Assembly: GCF_900604355.1 (NCBI RefSeq) | Contig: NZ_UWOE01000001.1 | Location: forward strand, 3,534,001 to 3,598,000 | From: Luxibacter massiliensis | Lineage (GTDB): Bacteria > Bacillota > Clostridia > Lachnospirales > Lachnospiraceae | Length of the DNA: 64,000 nucleotides | Direction: 5' to 3' | Part shown: piece after piece, positions 61,309 to 64,000 of the stretch | Layout: each line of letters opens with the position of its first letter | Position numbering within the stretch: position 1 is the first letter of the stretch | Position numbers and translations under genes: made by a program | Notes under the pieces: generated by a model | The model's input: only the letters and a program-made list of their open reading frames with translations | Told to the model about the DNA's origin: nothing | The model's database searches: none

Positions 61309-62727
61309 TTAGTCCCTGCCCCTTATTGGCCTTTTTCTGTGCCTGAGCGCTTTCTTTTTTCTTCTTTTTAAAGCATACATAAAAATAATCAATACAAAAA
61401 TAACAACTGATCCTACTGCAATTATCAATTTAAGCTGTCTGTTTTCCCCCGAGACAGACTGTTTTGCAATTGTCTTACTTTTCTCTGCCGTATGCAGAGC
61501 TTCCTTGTCCCCTTTGCCGCCTGGCTCTATTCCCATTAATTTACAGTAACATTCTTCTGTGACAGTTACATCTACACTGCCCACACTCTGCCCTTTATAC
61601 GAATACAGAATCCTTCCATCTCGTATACCTTCCTCTGTCAAAGAAATTTCCTTATCGAGCTGGCTAAAGCTAATTCCCTCAGGCAGTACCACATATGAGT
61701 CTGGATCGCTGAAAGACTGGACATCCTCTGATGTTTCCTGCCCGCTGACAGAGACCTTCTGGAAATTCTGGAATACATAGTCCAGCATCTCTCTTGTATC
61801 TGTATAGGCGTCTACGCCGTAATCATAGAGTACAACTGCTGCAAGCCTCATATCGCCATTGTCCGCCATCGTCACAAGGGTAGTCTTTGCCTGGTCTGTA
61901 TACCCTGTTTTTCCGCCAGTGCAGTATTCATAATAATAGTAGTTTTCTGGCCACAGCATCTTGTGGTTCTGCTGAAATACTCTCTCCTCCTTTGTCAGAT
62001 TGGTAGGGCCTATCTTGTACTCCAATGTGTCCATAATCTTTTGGAACTCTTCTTCCTGATACACAGCAGATGCAATAAGGGCCATGTCGTGTGCTGTGGT
62101 ATAATGGTCGTCATTATGCAGCCCATTGGGGTTTGCCCAGTGTGAACCAGTACAGCCAAGCTCCTCCGCCCTGTCGTTCATTGTCTGAATAAAGGATTCA
62201 TAATTACCGCCTAGTTTCTGCTGCCCCACGCTTTCCGCCACTGCATAGGACACTTCATTGGCCGAAGCCAGCAGCACGCCATGAAGGGCATCCTCCATGC
62301 TTAATTCTTCTCCTGGCTTCATCCCTATCTGTGCATCATCATACTGCAGGAAGGATACACTGTCCTCCGTAAATGTCACTTTATCTGTCAGCTCTGCATG
62401 TTCAAGGGCAACCAAGGTTGTAAGCAGTTTTGTAATACTTGCCGGATAATGCTTTGCGTCAGCGTTTTTCGAAAAAAGGATGGCCTTACTGTCCATATCC
62501 ATGACAATGGCCGAATCCGCATAGACAGCCGGCCCCTGAGGCCATCCTTCTAGTTTATTTGTATCAATCTCACGGGCATAAGAATCAGCCTTTTCCTTTT
62601 CTTCCTCCGCCGCAAGCTCTTCTGCTGTCTTTGCTTCCCCTGGTACTTCGTCTGCAAAAGCCTCCATAGGATGCAGCATAAAAATGAATACTGCTGCCAT
62701 ACAAAATAGTAATCTCTTCATTTTCAT
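61309..62727 (-). CDS. D-alanyl-D-alanine carboxypeptidase (S11, DacF/PBP5-like)
   Basis: 472 residues from the ATG at 62727 (GGAGG five bases upstream). Signal peptide (about 1-26, AFA|DE), a Glu/Ala-rich segment, then the S11 domain with SITKLLTTLVALEH (SxxK, about 99), LASANEVSYAVAE (SxN, about 157) and YCTGGKTGYTDQAK (KTG, about 276). A C-terminal PBP5-type domain, a membrane helix (about 435-455) and a basic tail follow. It trims the terminal D-Ala of peptidoglycan stems. DacF-type enzymes act in sporulation in some species; the vegetative form is also possible. Confidence 0.93.
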   Translation of the reverse strand: MKMKRLLFCMAAVFIFMLHPMEAFADEVPGEAKTAEELAAEEEKEKADSYAREIDTNKLEGWPQGPAVYADSAIVMDMDSKAILFSKNADAKHYPASITKLLTTLVALEHAELTDKVTFTEDSVSFLQYDDAQIGMKPGEELSMEDALHGVLLASANEVSYAVAESVGQQKLGGNYESFIQTMNDRAEELGCTGSHWANPNGLHNDDHYTTAHDMALIASAVYQEEEFQKIMDTLEYKIGPTNLTKEERVFQQNHKMLWPENYYYYEYCTGGKTGYTDQAKTTLVTMADNGDMRLAAVVLYDYGVDAYTDTREMLDYVFQNFQKVSVSGQETSEDVQSFSDPDSYVVLPEGISFSQLDKEISLTEEGIRDGRILYSYKGQSVGSVDVTVTEECYCKLMGIEPGGKGDKEALHTAEKSKTIAKQSVSGENRQLKLIIAVGSVVIFVLIIFMYALKRRKKKALRHRKRPIRGRD

Positions 62728-62923
62728 AACTTCCTCCAGGCACATACGTATAAAAGCTATACCCGAGGGCATTCTTTCCTGCACGCCCTCTGTCCTGTTT
62801 AATATAAATACTTTTTATATTTCTGATACATCTTAATTATAAAATTTATTCAAAATATTACTGGAAAATGCCTCCCACAGCTTAAGCCGTTCATCCATTT
62901 TGCGGCATTTACGGCGCATGTTT

Positions 62924-64000
62924 TCAGCTGCCAATGGTATCAGCGAAATCTTCATAATAAGAATAAACCGCCTTTCCTGCATTCTTGCTTCTATAGAGGG
63001 CGATATCAGCACATTTTAAGCTTTTCTCAAAGGAAAACCCATCCCTTTCTACAAAAACAACTCCCGTACTGCAGGAAATCGGCATATCTGGATCGTCTTT
63101 TAAAGACTGATACAAAGCATCTAACCTGCGGTTCATAATCTCCCTGTCACTGACATTTTTTACAAAAACGAAAAATTCATCTCCTCCCAAACGCCCTACA
63201 ACGTCATCCTTTCTAAAGGTAGACACCAATAACCTTGCCAGATATTTCAACGCTTCATCTCCAGCAAGATGGCCAAATTTATCATTGATAACTTTAAAAT
63301 CATCCAGATCGATCAGAAGAAACGCCCCCCGCATAAATTCTTCCGACTCAATATGCTCTTTTACTTTTTCCTCAAAGCTCCTCCTATTATAAACTTGTGT
63401 AAGGGGATCTATGGAAGCAGCAGTGACCTGTGCTATCTCCCTTTTCTTCTGTAAATCAATATTTTTCAGATATAAAAGGGCATACATATTATTTGTGTAT
63501 TTTTCTTTAAACAAATGTATAGTCATCTCTACCCATCGCAGTTCCCCATCTATAAAGTGGCGGAAACATAGCTTTATTGTAGAATTTTTATTTTCATACA
63601 GATCCCTCATGACATCTGCATCCATATAATAGTTTACTATTTCCACATCCCCTGAATATACGGATAGTAGAATATTTCTCCGCATAGTCTGTGAAAAAGA
63701 CTCTCCCCACCACCGGCTTTCTTCTTCGTATTTTTTCCAAAGGCCCCCGGTATTTTTAATCTGTCCATTGCTTATATCTATCTCTGCATAGGCCGCTGCC
63801 TCTGAAAGCAACGCCTCATAAAAATCATTCTTCCGTATATAATTTAACTCCATAGTGCGCTCTTTAGCTGCAGGGGTCAGGGAAACTACGATTGTATGTA
63901 TATCTTTATCATCCATTCCCAGACGGTGGGTTTCCAGCCTAAACCACTCATAATCCCCCTTTTTTGTTTTGAGAAGCAGCTCCGCGCCTTCGATCTCCTT
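62924..64000 (-). CDS. GGDEF diguanylate cyclase with PAS-like sensor (partial, 5' end outside window)
   Basis: At least 358 codons; the frame stays open to the window edge, with an open PAS-like reading (EGAELLLKTKKGDYEWFRLE) before the first internal ATG. PAS-type segments (about the first 190 residues) include RWVEMTIHLF and YALLYLKNIDLQ. The GGDEF domain (about 200-355) carries DPLTQVYNRRSFEE and RLGGDEFFVFV, with an intact RKDD inhibitory site (RxxD) five residues upstream. It makes cyclic di-GMP. Such signals often control pili and surface attachment. Confidence 0.92.
   Translation of the reverse strand, partial: KEIEGAELLLKTKKGDYEWFRLETHRLGMDDKDIHTIVVSLTPAAKERTMELNYIRKNDFYEALLSEAAAYAEIDISNGQIKNTGGLWKKYEEESRWWGESFSQTMRRNILLSVYSGDVEIVNYYMDADVMRDLYENKNSTIKLCFRHFIDGELRWVEMTIHLFKEKYTNNMYALLYLKNIDLQKKREIAQVTAASIDPLTQVYNRRSFEEKVKEHIESEEFMRGAFLLIDLDDFKVINDKFGHLAGDEALKYLARLLVSTFRKDDVVGRLGGDEFFVFVKNVSDREIMNRRLDALYQSLKDDPDMPISCSTGVVFVERDGFSFEKSLKCADIALYRSKNAGKAVYSYYEDFADTIGS

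Overview
The window looks like chromosomal DNA of an anaerobic, endospore-forming, Gram-positive member of the Clostridia, most likely Lachnospiraceae (Clostridium cluster XIVa). The evidence is the sporulation genes (bofA, cwlD, spoIID, spoIIQ), anaerobic oxidative-stress proteins (rubrerythrin and reverse rubrerythrin with a Fur/PerR regulator), an LPxTG surface protein, a MecA adaptor, a T-box-controlled ileS, and a Tad/Flp pilus locus of the Firmicutes type. Genus and species cannot be fixed from sequence alone. No prophage, complete IS element, CRISPR array, tRNA or rRNA gene was seen.

Layout. 1-4.3 kb: rsmA (cut by the window edge), tatD, and an ECF sigma factor paired with a membrane-anchored beta-propeller protein. 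4.6-8.1 kb: a decayed thymidylate-kinase-like gene, then an aconitase-family hydratase flanked by two small inverted-repeat elements. 8.2-18.7 kb: an FHA/C-type-lectin pair, pgi, small hypothetical genes, a DUF4367-type protein, a stand-alone murG, a second ECF sigma factor with a HIT protein, and an orphan soluble histidine kinase. 19.0-28.2 kb: a contiguous Tad pilus operon (TadZ, CpaF, TadB, TadC, Flp1 pilin, DUF5702-like, two TadE-like proteins, prepilin peptidase, DUF6382-like, rhomboid protease). 28.4-34.3 kb: bofA, dCMP deaminase, upp, a TsaC/Sua5 fusion, cwlD and a GH18/SH3 protein. 34.6-42.8 kb: mecA, a 1234-residue LPxTG surface protein, a DUF1858 protein, a gene-free stretch with three perfect DnaA boxes, and an NlpC/P60 endopeptidase. 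43-45 kb: peroxide-stress cluster. 45.6-52 kb: fructose-type PTS operon with a class II aldolase and PRD regulator, divergent from an iron-containing alcohol dehydrogenase. 52-64 kb: spoIIQ, spoIID, a polytopic membrane protein, glgP, ileS with its T-box leader, a D,D-carboxypeptidase, and a GGDEF protein cut by the right edge.

Most interesting signals. (a) A perfect 28-bp inverted repeat brackets the start codon and ribosome binding site of a TadE-like gene in the pilus operon, as expected for an invertible ON/OFF switch. (b) spoIID and cwlD share an unusual arrangement: an intrinsic-terminator hairpin carries the gene's Shine-Dalgarno in its 3' arm and its U-tract is the spacer to the start codon. 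(c) A dispersed family of intergenic hairpins shows compensatory base changes. (d) The TsaC fusion carries a phosphatase-like domain that has lost its catalytic Cys and Asp. (e) A DnaA-box cluster lies far from any dnaA gene. (f) A second perfect 28-bp inverted repeat lies between two convergent genes.
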